Assembly (NCBI RefSeq): GCF_019396385.1
Contig: NZ_JAHKRN010000016.1
Span: 101,327 to 165,326, forward strand
Origin: Nonomuraea harbinensis
Lineage (GTDB): Bacteria; Actinomycetota; Actinomycetes; Streptosporangiales; Streptosporangiaceae
DNA length: 64,000 bases
Direction: 5' to 3'
Shown: positions 42,233 to 50,077 of the stretch, one piece after another
Layout: the number at the start of each line of letters is the position of its first letter
How positions within the stretch are numbered: position 1 is the stretch's first letter
Notes under the pieces: generated by a model
What the model was told of the DNA's origin: nothing
The model's input: only the letters and a program-made list of their open reading frames with translations
Database searches by the model: none
Program-made: the position numbers and the translations under genes

Positions 42233-42442
42233 ATGAGCACCGCCACCTACACCGTCAAGGGCATGACCTGCGGCCACTGCGTCAGCTCCGTCAAGGAGGA
42301 GGTCAGTGAAGTGGCCGGTGTCACCAACGTCGAAGTGGACCTGGCGACCGGCCTGCTGACCGTGAACAGCGACGGCCCCGTCGCCCCAGCGAAGATCACC
42401 GCCGCCGTCGAAGAGGCCGGTTACGAAGTGGCGAACCAGTGA
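42233..42442 (+). CDS. copZ: Copper chaperone, heavy-metal-associated domain
   Basis: A 69-residue single HMA domain with the metal-binding loop GMTCGHC (Cys13 and Cys16). AAAGGGAG lies before the ATG. It shuttles Cu(I), normally to a P1-type ATPase, but no such ATPase is visible in the window. Cotranscribed with csoR. Confidence 0.92.
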   Translation: MSTATYTVKGMTCGHCVSSVKEEVSEVAGVTNVEVDLATGLLTVNSDGPVAPAKITAAVEEAGYEVANQ

Positions 42443-42488
42443 ACACCACGTTCATTCTCGGGCGGCCGGTTGCGGAAGGGGCCCGTCG

Positions 42489-43466
42489 GTGAGCGCCGTC
42501 CTCATCCTCGGCGGATATGGTGCGGTCGGCCGCGAGGCCGCCCTGGCTCTGTCAGGACGTCCCGACACAGAGGTGATCGTCGCTGGGCGCAATCCAGGCC
42601 GTGCCCGGCCCATTGCCGGTGTGACGTCGGTTCGCGTGGACGCCGCCGACCCCGCTGACCTGGCCAGATCACTGGAGGGAATCACGACGGTGCTTATGTG
42701 CGCCGAGATCGACAATGCCGCCGTCGCCCGCGCCTGCCTGGAGCGCGGCATCGGCTATGTCGACGTGTCGGCCTCCCATGACGTACTGGCCGCGATCGAG
42801 GAACTGGACGATCTCGCCGCGGCGCGCGGGGCGACCGCCGTCCTGAGTGTCGGGCTCGTTCCCGGCGTCACCAACCTGCTGGCGCGCGTGGTCGCCGAGC
42901 GGTCACCGGGCAGCGCCCTGCGCATCGGCGTGCTGCTCGGCTCGGGGGAGCAGCACGGCTCGGCGGCGATCGCCTGGACACTGGACGGGCTGGGCGCGCT
43001 CGAAGGCTCGTGGACGATGGCCTTCCCCGAGCCGTACGGTGCCCGTATCGTGCATCGTTTCCCCTTCTCCGACCAGTACACGCTGCCCCGGACGATCGCC
43101 GTACCGTCCGCCCGCACGGGCTTGTGCCTCGACTCCCGCCTGTTCACCACGCTGCTGGCCGCCGCCCGGCGCCCTGCCATCGCAGGGCTGCTGCGCCGTC
43201 CCCGGATACGAGGGCTGCTGCTCAAGACGCTGGCGAAGGTCCACCTCGGAAGCGACGGCTTCGCGGTGACGGTCAGCGCCGGAGCGGCTCAGGCGTCGTT
43301 CGGCGGGCACTCACAGAGTTGTGCGACCGGCCGCGCGGCCGCGCTGCTCGTCCGCGACCTGCCCGGACTGCCGGCCGGCGTCCGCCACATCGAGCAGTTG
43401 GTGGACCCGATCGACTTCCTGACCGAACTGGCCGCCAGCGGGTTCGTCGTCGACGTCAATGGCTGA
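42489..43466 (+). CDS. Saccharopine dehydrogenase-like NAD(P)-binding protein
   Basis: A 325-residue protein with an N-terminal Rossmann fold (VLILGGYGAVGREAALALSG) and the saccharopine-dehydrogenase-like continuation (VLMCAEIDNAAVARACLERGIGYVDVSASHDVL). The second half is a substrate domain with SVGLVPGVTNLLARVV. Its GTG start is 46 bp after copZ. Such proteins in actinobacteria are often of unknown substrate; a link with copper is not evident. Confidence 0.8.
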   Translation: MSAVLILGGYGAVGREAALALSGRPDTEVIVAGRNPGRARPIAGVTSVRVDAADPADLARSLEGITTVLMCAEIDNAAVARACLERGIGYVDVSASHDVLAAIEELDDLAAARGATAVLSVGLVPGVTNLLARVVAERSPGSALRIGVLLGSGEQHGSAAIAWTLDGLGALEGSWTMAFPEPYGARIVHRFPFSDQYTLPRTIAVPSARTGLCLDSRLFTTLLAAARRPAIAGLLRRPRIRGLLLKTLAKVHLGSDGFAVTVSAGAAQASFGGHSQSCATGRAAALLVRDLPGLPAGVRHIEQLVDPIDFLTELAASGFVVDVNG

Positions 43467-43499
43467 ACTTCGTGGGAGGAGGGTTCCGCCGCTCACCGG

Positions 43500-43640
43500 T
43501 CAGCCGGGGTCGAGCCGGCCGAGTCGGCTGCCGCCGCGAATCAGCACAGTGCCGGCCCGAAGGGACTCTGGATCGGCTTGTACGACGGCGATGTGACGGT
43601 CGTAGATGAGCATGGGCGGTACGGCACGATCTGTTCTGAC
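43500..43640 (-). pseudogene. C-terminal fragment of a LuxR/TrmB-type regulator
   Basis: Leftward translation gives PPMLIYDRHIAVVQADPESLRAGTVLIRGG, which matches the last part of actinomycete LuxR-type regulators (usually VDRRVALVPADPADTARGALVVRG), then a stop. The N-terminal part and the helix-turn-helix are missing. Confidence 0.5.
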
Positions 43641-43672
43641 GCGGCCGAGTCCCCCGCCGTGAAGCAGTGTGA

Positions 43673-44344
43673 TCAACGGGCTTCGGCGGCGCCGAAGGCG
43701 AACCATCCCCGGTCGGGGAAGCCGGCGGCTTCGGCCACCGCCGCGGAGGCCCGGTTGGCGGGGTCGTGCATGTAGGTGGGCAGGGCGCCTTCGTCCAGCA
43801 CCCGCCTGGCCGCCTGGGCGACCAGGCGGCGGGCGAGGCCCCGGCCGCGGGCCGGGGGAGCGGTCACCACTGCCAGTTCGTGGCCGTAGGCGTCGTGCCG
43901 TTTGATTCCCACCCCGGCCAGGTGCTCGCCGGTTGCGGGGTCCATGGCCACCAGGACATCCCCGCCGAAGGGCAGCAGCCAGTCCGGTACGCCGGGGGCG
44001 TCCGCGGCCATCCAGGTACCGGCGTCGGGCAGGGGCTCGGGGTGGGTGGTCCAGCGGTAGACGGCGGTGAACCAGCCGCGCTCGGGGAAGCCCACCAGGG
44101 CGGGAACCCACGGCCCCAGCACGGCGAGGTCCTTCTCCTCGGCGTACAGCTTCGTCGCGGCCGTGACGGCGTGTGGAGGGAGCGACAACACGCCTGCCTC
44201 GGGGCTGGACACCCCGATCGCGGGATGGATCTTGCCGTCCCAGCCGGGATGATCGCGCACGTCCGCGCCGATGATGTCCAGCTCGGTCACTGCGGGCCAG
44301 CCGCCGAGCCAGTGGGACAGATGCTCAACGAGCCATCGCTCCAC
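43673..44344 (-). CDS. GNAT family acetyltransferase under a CsoR-like box
   Basis: A 223-residue protein whose C-terminal half is a GNAT domain (ELAVVTAPPARGRGLARRLVAQAARRVLDEG with the acetyl-CoA loop RGRGLA, then ANRASAAVAEAAGF). The N-terminal half is less typical. The start is taken as GTG 44344 with AAGGAGG 6 nt upstream; earlier ATG codons fall in the CsoR-like box. Copper-dependent expression is therefore likely, but the acetylated target is unknown. Confidence 0.75.
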   Translation of the reverse strand: MERWLVEHLSHWLGGWPAVTELDIIGADVRDHPGWDGKIHPAIGVSSPEAGVLSLPPHAVTAATKLYAEEKDLAVLGPWVPALVGFPERGWFTAVYRWTTHPEPLPDAGTWMAADAPGVPDWLLPFGGDVLVAMDPATGEHLAGVGIKRHDAYGHELAVVTAPPARGRGLARRLVAQAARRVLDEGALPTYMHDPANRASAAVAEAAGFPDRGWFAFGAAEAR

Positions 44345-44356
44345 GCCTTCCTCCTT

Positions 44357-44378
44357 ATACGGTAGGGGGGTATGGTAC
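44357..44378. promoter_or_regulatory. Second CsoR-like operator, divergent
   Basis: ATACGGTAGGGGGGTATGGT shares TAGGGGGGTATGGT exactly with the csoR operator; only the left half-site differs. It sits between the divergent GNAT gene and the AhpD-like remnant, extending the copper regulon beyond csoR-copZ. Confidence 0.7.
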
Positions 44379-44401
44379 ATCGAGAGTCTTGAGGAGGACA
44401 T

Positions 44402-44837
44402 ATGCGACGTCTCGTCCCGCTTGAGCCTGCCGACGCCCCGGGCAGGTCCTGAACTTCTCTCGCGCCATGAAGCGGGTCAAGCTGCCCCGCGCCCTCAGCG
44501 AGAAGGTCTCGCTTGCCGTCCAGGAGCGGATCGGATGCGGCACCTGCATGCAGGCGCACGTCGAGGCCGGGCGCGCGGCCGGGCTCGGCGAGGCCGACAT
44601 CGCCCTGGCCCGGCAGGGCACGTCCACCGACGCCAGAGAGGCAGCCCTGATCGCCGTGGCCGTACGGGTGCTGGCCGAGCCGTCCTCCATCACCGACGCG
44701 GATGTCGCAGACCTCCGCGCGCACGGCTGGAGCGACCGCATCATCGCGGAGATCATCGGCGTGGTCACACTCAACCTGCTGACCGGGGCCTTCAACCTTC
44801 TGGCCGACCTGCAACCAGCGAACTGGGCAGTAGCACG
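44402..44837 (+). pseudogene. AhpD/carboxymuconolactone decarboxylase-like gene, frameshifted and trimmed
   Basis: ATG 44402 starts MRRLVPLEPADAPG, a typical N-terminus for the family, then meets a stop at 44450-44452. One base out of frame, the reading continues as QVLNFSRAMKRVKLPRALSEKVSLAVQERIGCGTC...AHVEAG with the CxxC peroxidase-type motif, and on through TLNLLTGAFNLL. About 25-30 residues usual between the two parts are missing. Its 3' end runs directly into a DNA methylase fragment, so the C-terminus is also lost. Confidence 0.7.
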
Positions 44838-44841
44838 ATGC

Positions 44842-44943
44842 ATGGCGATCTACCAGGGAGACGCCCGCCAGATGCTCGCAGAGATGCCCGCAGGCTCGGT
44901 GGACTGCATCGTCACCAGCCCGCCGTACTGGGGCCTGCGCCAC
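44842..44943 (+). pseudogene. N-terminal fragment of a DNA methyltransferase
   Basis: YQGDARQMLAEMPAGSVDCIVTSPPYWGLRHY is the start of an N4/N6-type DNA methyltransferase (catalytic motif TSPPYWGLR). It is cut off after about 34 codons. It probably entered with a phage or integrative element and is now joined in frame to the AhpD remnant. Confidence 0.75.
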
Positions 44944-45056
44944 TACTGCCGCACATATCGGTCCATTGGTGCAGGTATGGTCCAGTAAAGCCCGCGATGC
45001 AGGCGGCAGGGTCGACGGCGTGGGCTGAATTACTATATCGGCTAGTAGGGTGAGTC

Positions 45057-45371
45057 ATGCGCGATCCACGGCTTCGTGCCGCAACCGCGGGCGACAAGCT
45101 GTACGCCCACGACGGCCGGACCGGCCGCGTACGGTCGAGTCCCGGCGACGGCGAGAGCTGGACTCCGCTGGTGGGTGTGGACGCCGAGAGACGCGTTCAG
45201 ACCAGGTGTGACGGCGGGCGCACCTGGCAGGCCGGCGGCGCGGGGCGGGCCGTCGCGTTCGCCGCCGTTGACGGCAACCGGCTGCTCGCCGCCGTCAAGG
45301 ACGGCACTGTCCACGAGTCGCGGAACAAGGGTGGCGACGTCGCCGTCGCCTTCCGCCCGGCGGGCACATGA
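45057..45371 (+). CDS. Small hypothetical protein with BNR-like repeat sequence
   Basis: A 104-residue protein with two Asp-box-like segments (SPGDGESWTPL and CDGGRTWQAGG), as in BNR/sialidase-like propellers, but far too short for a propeller. It may be the tail of a decayed larger gene, as this stretch is rich in fragments. Its stop overlaps the ATG of the VanW gene. Confidence 0.5.
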   Translation: MRDPRLRAATAGDKLYAHDGRTGRVRSSPGDGESWTPLVGVDAERRVQTRCDGGRTWQAGGAGRAVAFAAVDGNRLLAAVKDGTVHESRNKGGDVAVAFRPAGT

Positions 45372-47071
45372 GCGATCACCCCCCGCGCCAGGGCCGGAGC
45401 CGCCTGCGCTCGCCCGGCGTGCTCATTCCAGCCGTCGCCGTCCTCGTCGCGATACTGGCCTACGCCGTGCCTGCCGTTCTGCTCGCCGGCGAGGTTCCAC
45501 CCGGTACGCGGGTGGACGGAGTCGACGTCGGCGGGATGTCACCCGAGGCCGCCCGCTCCCGGCTGGACGAGGAGCTGAGGAAGCGGGTGGAGGAGCCGTT
45601 GACGCTGATCGCCGGGAAGAAGCGGGAAAAGGTGACGCCCGCCGAGCTCGGGTTCGGCTTCGACACCGGGGCGACAGTCGAGGTCGCCATGGACGGCGCC
45701 GTCACCCCGGCAGGCGTCGCCCGCTCGCTCTTCGGCAGTCGCGAGGTTCCTCCCAAGGTCACGGTGGATCAGGGGCGGCTCACCGCCGCACTCGGGGAGC
45801 TGGCCGAGAGCGTGCACCAGAAGCCCAGGGAAGGCAGTGTCCGCTACCGAGGGCTGGAGCCGCGAGCTGTCCTGCCCAAGCCCGGCCGCGCGCTCGACCT
45901 CGACCAGGCGGCGCGAGCCGTACGGGAGGCCTTCGAGCAGGGCCGTACGTCAGTGGAGCTGGACGTCCGCGCGACGCCGCCCAAGGTCACCGCCGCCGAG
46001 GTCCGCCGTGTCACCACGACCACCGCGCGCACGGCGGTCGCGTCGCCGCTCACGCTTACCAGCGGCGGCAAGGAAGCCGACGTGTCCAGAGAGCAGTTGG
46101 CCGCGGGCCTGCGTTTCGTCTCGGACGGGCAGGGTGGTCTGCGCCCGTCCTTCAAGGCTTCCGAGATCGCTCCGGCCCTGGGCAAGGCACTGCTGGCGAC
46201 GCCTCCGAAGGACGCCTCCTTCAAAATCGTCAAGGGCAAGCCGCAGGTCGTCCCCTCCCGGCCGGGGCGGGGCGTCGACACCAAAGCGATCGGCCCGGCG
46301 ATCGCCGAGGCCGTGGCAGCGGGAGAGCGCACCGTCGAGCTGCCCGCCGTGGCACGACAGCCGCGGGTGACCACCGCCGAGGCGAAGAAGCTGGGCGTCA
46401 AGGAGAAGGTCAGCTCGTACACCACGCACCACCCGTGCTGCGCTCCTCGCGTGACCAACATCCACCGCATCGCCGACATCCTCGACGGTTATGTGGTGCA
46501 GCCCGGTGAGACGTTCTCGCTCAACGGCGTGGTCGGCAAGCGCGACAAGGCGCGCGGCTTCGTCGAGGCGCCGATGATCCTCAACAACCGCTTCGTCAAC
46601 GACGTGGGCGGAGGCATCTCGCAGTTCGCCACCACCATGTTCAACGCGGTCTTCTTCGGCGGCTTCGAAGACGTCCAGCACAGGCCGCACCAGTACTACA
46701 TCTCCCGTTACCCGGCCGGGCGGGAGTCCACGGTCTCCTATCCCCAGCCGGATTTCCGCTGGCGCAACGACTCGCCGTACGGCGTGCTGATCAAGACCTC
46801 GTACACCGACACCTCCATCACCGTGCAGTTCTGGAGCACCAAGCGCTACGAGATCGAGTCCGAGAGCTCGGCGCGCTACGACGTCAAGCCGGTCCCCAGC
46901 CTGACCGACTCGGGGCCCGACTGCATCCCGATGGGAGGTGCGGAGGGGTTCACCATCGACGTGTGGCGCATCTTCAAGCAGGACGGGAAGGTCGTACGCA
47001 AGCAGAAGTTCCACACCGTGTACGACGCGGAGCCCCGGCTCACCTGTGACGGGCCGGAGCAGTCGCGGTGA
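45368..47071 (+). CDS. VanW family protein with peptidoglycan-binding-like repeats
   Basis: A 567-residue membrane-anchored protein. It has one N-terminal transmembrane helix (about residues 18-40), then repeated domains of the YoaR/peptidoglycan-binding-like type (GTRVDGVDVGGMSPEAARSRL...), and a C-terminal VanW domain beginning near VTNIHRIADILDGYVVQPGETFSLN and containing GGGISQFATTMFNAVFFGG. VanW-type proteins occur in glycopeptide-resistance clusters and more widely in Gram-positives; the molecular role is unknown. ATGA overlap with the preceding small gene. Confidence 0.88.
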   Translation: MSDHPPRQGRSRLRSPGVLIPAVAVLVAILAYAVPAVLLAGEVPPGTRVDGVDVGGMSPEAARSRLDEELRKRVEEPLTLIAGKKREKVTPAELGFGFDTGATVEVAMDGAVTPAGVARSLFGSREVPPKVTVDQGRLTAALGELAESVHQKPREGSVRYRGLEPRAVLPKPGRALDLDQAARAVREAFEQGRTSVELDVRATPPKVTAAEVRRVTTTTARTAVASPLTLTSGGKEADVSREQLAAGLRFVSDGQGGLRPSFKASEIAPALGKALLATPPKDASFKIVKGKPQVVPSRPGRGVDTKAIGPAIAEAVAAGERTVELPAVARQPRVTTAEAKKLGVKEKVSSYTTHHPCCAPRVTNIHRIADILDGYVVQPGETFSLNGVVGKRDKARGFVEAPMILNNRFVNDVGGGISQFATTMFNAVFFGGFEDVQHRPHQYYISRYPAGRESTVSYPQPDFRWRNDSPYGVLIKTSYTDTSITVQFWSTKRYEIESESSARYDVKPVPSLTDSGPDCIPMGGAEGFTIDVWRIFKQDGKVVRKQKFHTVYDAEPRLTCDGPEQSR

Positions 47072-47130
47072 ACGGTCCGAAGGCCCCGTTCAAGAAACGG
47101 TGTGACGACGATCGCCAGTAGTATTACGGC

Positions 47131-47505
47131 ATGTTGCGCGGCTTGGGCGAGCTCGAATCCACGATCATGGATTGGATGTGGGCCCGGCGCAGGCCGGCCT
47201 CGGTGCGTGAGGTGCTTGAGGGCCTTCGCCAGGAGCGGACGATCGCCTACACCACGGTGATGACCGTGATGGACAACCTGCACAAGAAGGGCCTGCTCAA
47301 GCGGCAGCCCGTCGGCCGCGCCTACGTCTACGAGCCGATCGCGTCCAAAGAGGCCTACACCGCCGACCTGATGCGCAAGGCGCTGGCGGGCAGTGACAAC
47401 CAGGCGGCCACGCTCGTCCACTTCCTGGAACGGCTCACTCCGGAGGAAGCCACAGCGCTTGAGGCGGCCTTGCAGGTGTTCCCGAACCGGGGTGGCCGGT
47501 CGTGA
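47131..47505 (+). CDS. BlaI/MecI-type repressor
   Basis: A 124-residue winged-helix repressor (LGELESTIMDWMWARRRPASVREVLEGL, YTTVMTVMDNLHKKGLL) with a C-terminal dimerisation helix. TAGTAT (47118-47123) 7 bp before the ATG suggests a leaderless transcript. Normally paired with a BlaR1/M56 sensor protease, of which only a fragment remains directly downstream (GTGA overlap), so signal relief may be lost. Confidence 0.88.
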   Translation: MLRGLGELESTIMDWMWARRRPASVREVLEGLRQERTIAYTTVMTVMDNLHKKGLLKRQPVGRAYVYEPIASKEAYTADLMRKALAGSDNQAATLVHFLERLTPEEATALEAALQVFPNRGGRS

Positions 47506-47633
47506 TCGCCGCTCTCGTCCTGGTGATCTACACGATCGCCGCCGCCGTCGTCCACACGACCCCGCTACGACCCGTCTACCAGGCACTTTCCATCACGCCG
47601 CCAGCCCGGGTCCCCGTCTTCGAACCGGCCTGA
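47502..47633 (+). pseudogene. N-terminal fragment of an M56 (BlaR1-like) membrane peptidase
   Basis: About 20 codons (VIAALVLVIYTIAAAVV...) match the first transmembrane helix of M56 family proteins that usually follow BlaI. The reading then leaves the family and stops at 47631. The break lies about 0.2 kb before the tRNA-Pro fragment. Confidence 0.65.
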
Positions 47634-47786
47634 CCCGACTGGCGCCTGGCTGCGGAGGGCGTAGGCACACGACCCTCTACGGTCCTGCACGCCTTCCCCC
47701 AGGTCAACCCTCAACTTCGAGCTCACGTGTGACTACCGACTGCGGAACCCAGGGTCCAGACCCACGGTCAAATGACAGTCAAACGA
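47634..47786. other. Scrambled non-coding stretch before the tRNA terminator
   Basis: No gene, RNA or repeat is recognisable between the M56 fragment and the hairpin at 47787. Confidence 0.4.
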
Positions 47787-47826
47787 TCAAGGGCCTGACC
47801 GCTGTCTCCAGCGATCAGGCCCTTGA
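47787..47826 (-). terminator. Hairpin downstream of the tRNA-Pro fragment
   Basis: TCAAGGGCCTGA / TCAGGCCCTTGA forms a perfect 12-bp stem, extended by CGCTG/CAGCG-type pairing inside. It lies on the 3' side of the tRNA-Pro piece and is probably the tRNA's own terminator, left on the chromosomal side of the integration site. Confidence 0.75.
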
Positions 47827-47842
47827 CCTGCTACTGCACTGT

Positions 47843-47886
47843 CGGGGTGGCGGGATTTGAACCCACGACCTCTTCGTCCCGAAGCA
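47843..47886 (-). other. 3' fragment of tRNA-Pro(CGG): attachment site of the integrative element
   Basis: Read leftward, the sequence from the anticodon loop (TTCGGGA, anticodon CGG) through the T-arm (GGGTTCAAATCCC) to the acceptor end matches actinobacterial tRNA-Pro. The 5' half is missing: upstream of the anticodon stem the sequence is unrelated. A 3' tRNA piece is the usual left-behind att core of AICEs. The geometry places the element to the right, with the restored full tRNA expected beyond its far end, which is not in the window. Confidence 0.75.
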
Positions 47887-48132
47887 ATTCGAACCCGCTT
47901 CGAGCATGTCATGTCATGTCTTGTAAGCTGCTGAGGGAGTGCTGAGCCGTTCGCCGACGTTCGTGATCGGCCACGGCGATTGTCACGCAGTCCGTTACTC
48001 AGGCGATCTCCAATGACGGGATTCAGCGTGGTCACACGACCTGAATCGCAGATTGGCGTAGATGCTTCTGCAAAGGTCGAGTTTCGGCGAGGCGCCCCTG
48101 CATGGCAGGCTGTCCAACTTAGCGCATAGCAC

Positions 48133-48738
48133 TTACACAGCCTTATCTATTCCCGTAACAATTTCCTCTATCGTAGTTATCGAAGCCAGTGCGTCAATAT
48201 CGCTAAGTGGCGTGATGGAGCCGGGGTTTAATGGATCGAGATCGCATTGATGGACGATTCTATTGCGTCGGCTAACCACTAGGCCGAGATCAATCTTCCT
48301 CTGGCCCGCTTCGCCAGCGAAAGCGATTGACCAGATCTTGCTTATTCCCACCATGGCCAACGCGCTTCCAATGTCATCCGGCCTCTGATACGTCTCCAAT
48401 GCCAATCGCTCCGCGATGATGCTTCGCGCTACGATTTCCATACTCGCCTCGCCCGATCTTGCAGCGGTGAATATCTGACCGATGGCGACGAAGGGTAGCC
48501 CAACCTTGCCGCCACTGCCGGCGGATGAGCGCATCATGAGGATATCTACTGCGCGATCTAGGACGACCCCGTGGATATAGGAGTCGAGTGCTGCCACGCA
48601 GTGCACTAAGGCCGACCTGTAGAGATCCTCGCCGCCAACCCGCCCTTGGGTGAGCGATGACAGCGACTGGCCAAGCCCTACCAGATCGCGCGCTCGCTCG
48701 ATTTCCTTGACGAAGTCTTTGTATCGAGTGCTCGACAT
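48133..48738 (-). CDS. HEPN-domain protein (putative RNase, RiboL-PSP-HEPN-like)
   Basis: A 201-residue mainly helical protein with the HEPN catalytic motif R-x4-H: R158-N-R-I-V-H163 in SRRNRIVHQCDLDPL. An N-terminal region with LYRSALVHCVAALDSYIHGVV resembles the RiboL-PSP-HEPN group. Its GC content is visibly lower than that of its neighbours, a sign of transfer. It lies 10 bp after a ParA-like gene on the same strand. HEPN proteins in such pairs often are toxins or defence effectors that cut RNA; this role is inferred. Confidence 0.8.
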   Translation of the reverse strand: MSSTRYKDFVKEIERARDLVGLGQSLSSLTQGRVGGEDLYRSALVHCVAALDSYIHGVVLDRAVDILMMRSSAGSGGKVGLPFVAIGQIFTAARSGEASMEIVARSIIAERLALETYQRPDDIGSALAMVGISKIWSIAFAGEAGQRKIDLGLVVSRRNRIVHQCDLDPLNPGSITPLSDIDALASITTIEEIVTGIDKAV

Positions 48739-48748
48739 GAAGTGTCGC

Positions 48749-49789
48749 CTATGCCGTCAAGCTCTCTACACGTTGAGCAAGCTCTTCGAATGTCGCATTG
48801 TACTTGTCAATATTCTCCTTCGTAATATCCCACAAGTTACCACCACGGTTAACGTCCTCACGTGTGAGACTGAATACCGGTTTGCGGGTCTGTTGCGAGT
48901 TGGCGATGAGCGCGTTGAAGTCAGGAATCGAAGCCAGGCGATGAGACGCTTCAAGATCGGCGTTCGCATATGAATCTTCGGACAACATGACCCCTGCCTG
49001 GGCAAGTGCAGGAACGAGCGTGTTATCTATGGCTGAGTCCAGAGCGTCGAAGTATTTTTGAAATGCGATTGTGGGTGCGTTATTCTTCAGGCGATACCGC
49101 TGAATGATAACGCCCAGGAATTTTAGGTTAGGCTTTGGGAATTTGTAGTCCGCTTTGGCGAGGGCATCAAGCTCTGCTGCTCGCTCCGCCCATCGCACCC
49201 ATTTTGGAATGACTCTGGCTAGCGAGTCCAAAGCCATAACAGAAAAGACGTCAGGGCTTGCCGGAACAATAAAGAAGTCGGCGGTAGCGACAAGATTTTG
49301 ATTTATGGATCCCAGGCCGGGACTCAGATCGATGAGCACATAGTCGGCATTGTATCGCTCGGCCGTTATTTGAAAAAGATGAGAGAAGCTGCCGGGGAGG
49401 TTCTTTAGCGCCTGAATCGATTCCGATAGTTGCTGCGCGACGCCCAAGGACACTTCATCCTCGGCCAGCCCCACGTGTCCCGGGATCAGGAACAGCCCTT
49501 CCCTGTTGGGCACCTCAATACATTGAACTGGCTTGAGTGGGCGTGGGCGTGACTGGAAGGCTGGGTCGAGTGCATCACGAAGATTTCTGTCGGGGTACTT
49601 GCGATAGAAGTCCTCCAGGGCATCCGTTTCTGTGAGGTCAAGTACCATTCCCGTTAGATTGCACTGCGGATCAGCATCCACCATGATCACTGTCTTGCCT
49701 CGCTGTGCGAGCATCCAGCCGAGGTTGAAGCAAGTAGTCGTCTTGCTGACGCCGCCCTTGTTGTTGAACATCGCTATCGTCTTAGCCAT
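48749..49789 (-). CDS. ParA/MinD-type ATPase paired with HEPN gene
   Basis: A 346-residue ParA-family ATPase. The deviant Walker A is NNKGGVSKTTT (residues 9-19), followed by VIMVDADPQCNLTG (about 35-48) and YVLIDLSPGLGSINQN. The C-terminal half (TREDVNRGGNLWDITKENIDKYNATFEELAQRV) does not resemble chromosome ParA. There is no ParB gene beside it; instead a HEPN gene follows. The AT-rich composition matches the HEPN gene, so the two probably arrived together. It may sense a signal and control the HEPN nuclease. Confidence 0.85.
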   Translation of the reverse strand: MAKTIAMFNNKGGVSKTTTCFNLGWMLAQRGKTVIMVDADPQCNLTGMVLDLTETDALEDFYRKYPDRNLRDALDPAFQSRPRPLKPVQCIEVPNREGLFLIPGHVGLAEDEVSLGVAQQLSESIQALKNLPGSFSHLFQITAERYNADYVLIDLSPGLGSINQNLVATADFFIVPASPDVFSVMALDSLARVIPKWVRWAERAAELDALAKADYKFPKPNLKFLGVIIQRYRLKNNAPTIAFQKYFDALDSAIDNTLVPALAQAGVMLSEDSYANADLEASHRLASIPDFNALIANSQQTRKPVFSLTREDVNRGGNLWDITKENIDKYNATFEELAQRVESLTA

Positions 49790-49914
49790 AGTTGTGCTCC
49801 GTCGATATCCCCAGGAACTGAGGGCTCACCGTAGGGGACAAGAGTACAGCCGCCCGTGGTGACTTGTGGGCGCTTCGTCGGTTATCCGTGAGCGTTTCCC
49901 GGTTTGTACGGCTT

Positions 49915-49939
49915 TGTTACCCTCTGGAAGGCTGTAACA
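49915..49939. promoter_or_regulatory. Inverted repeat TGTTAC-N13-GTAACA upstream of the ParA gene
   Basis: A 6-bp inverted repeat with a 13-bp spacer lies 126 bp upstream of the ParA start in a 0.28-kb non-coding stretch. It may be an operator or part of an origin; nothing else in the stretch is recognised. Confidence 0.3.
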
Positions 49940-50077
49940 GGAGGGGGCTTGGCGGTGTTACGACCTTCCGTCCTAAAGGAATCAGGACAGCAGGGACAGC
50001 GTGCTTCTGAGAGGTACCAGGATGCTGTAGGCGTTTCAGCAGGTCACCAAGGGATGAAGGACCATGGGGACAGCAGT

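Noticed and set aside
44402..44452. A 16-codon leader peptide before the AhpD-like reading
   Set aside because: Its sequence (RRLVPLEPADAPG) is the normal N-terminus of the AhpD/CMD family, so it is the frameshifted beginning of the gene, not a regulatory leader.
48749..49789. ParA as part of a plasmid partition locus
   Set aside because: No ParB gene or parS-like repeat array lies nearby, and the partner gene encodes a HEPN protein.
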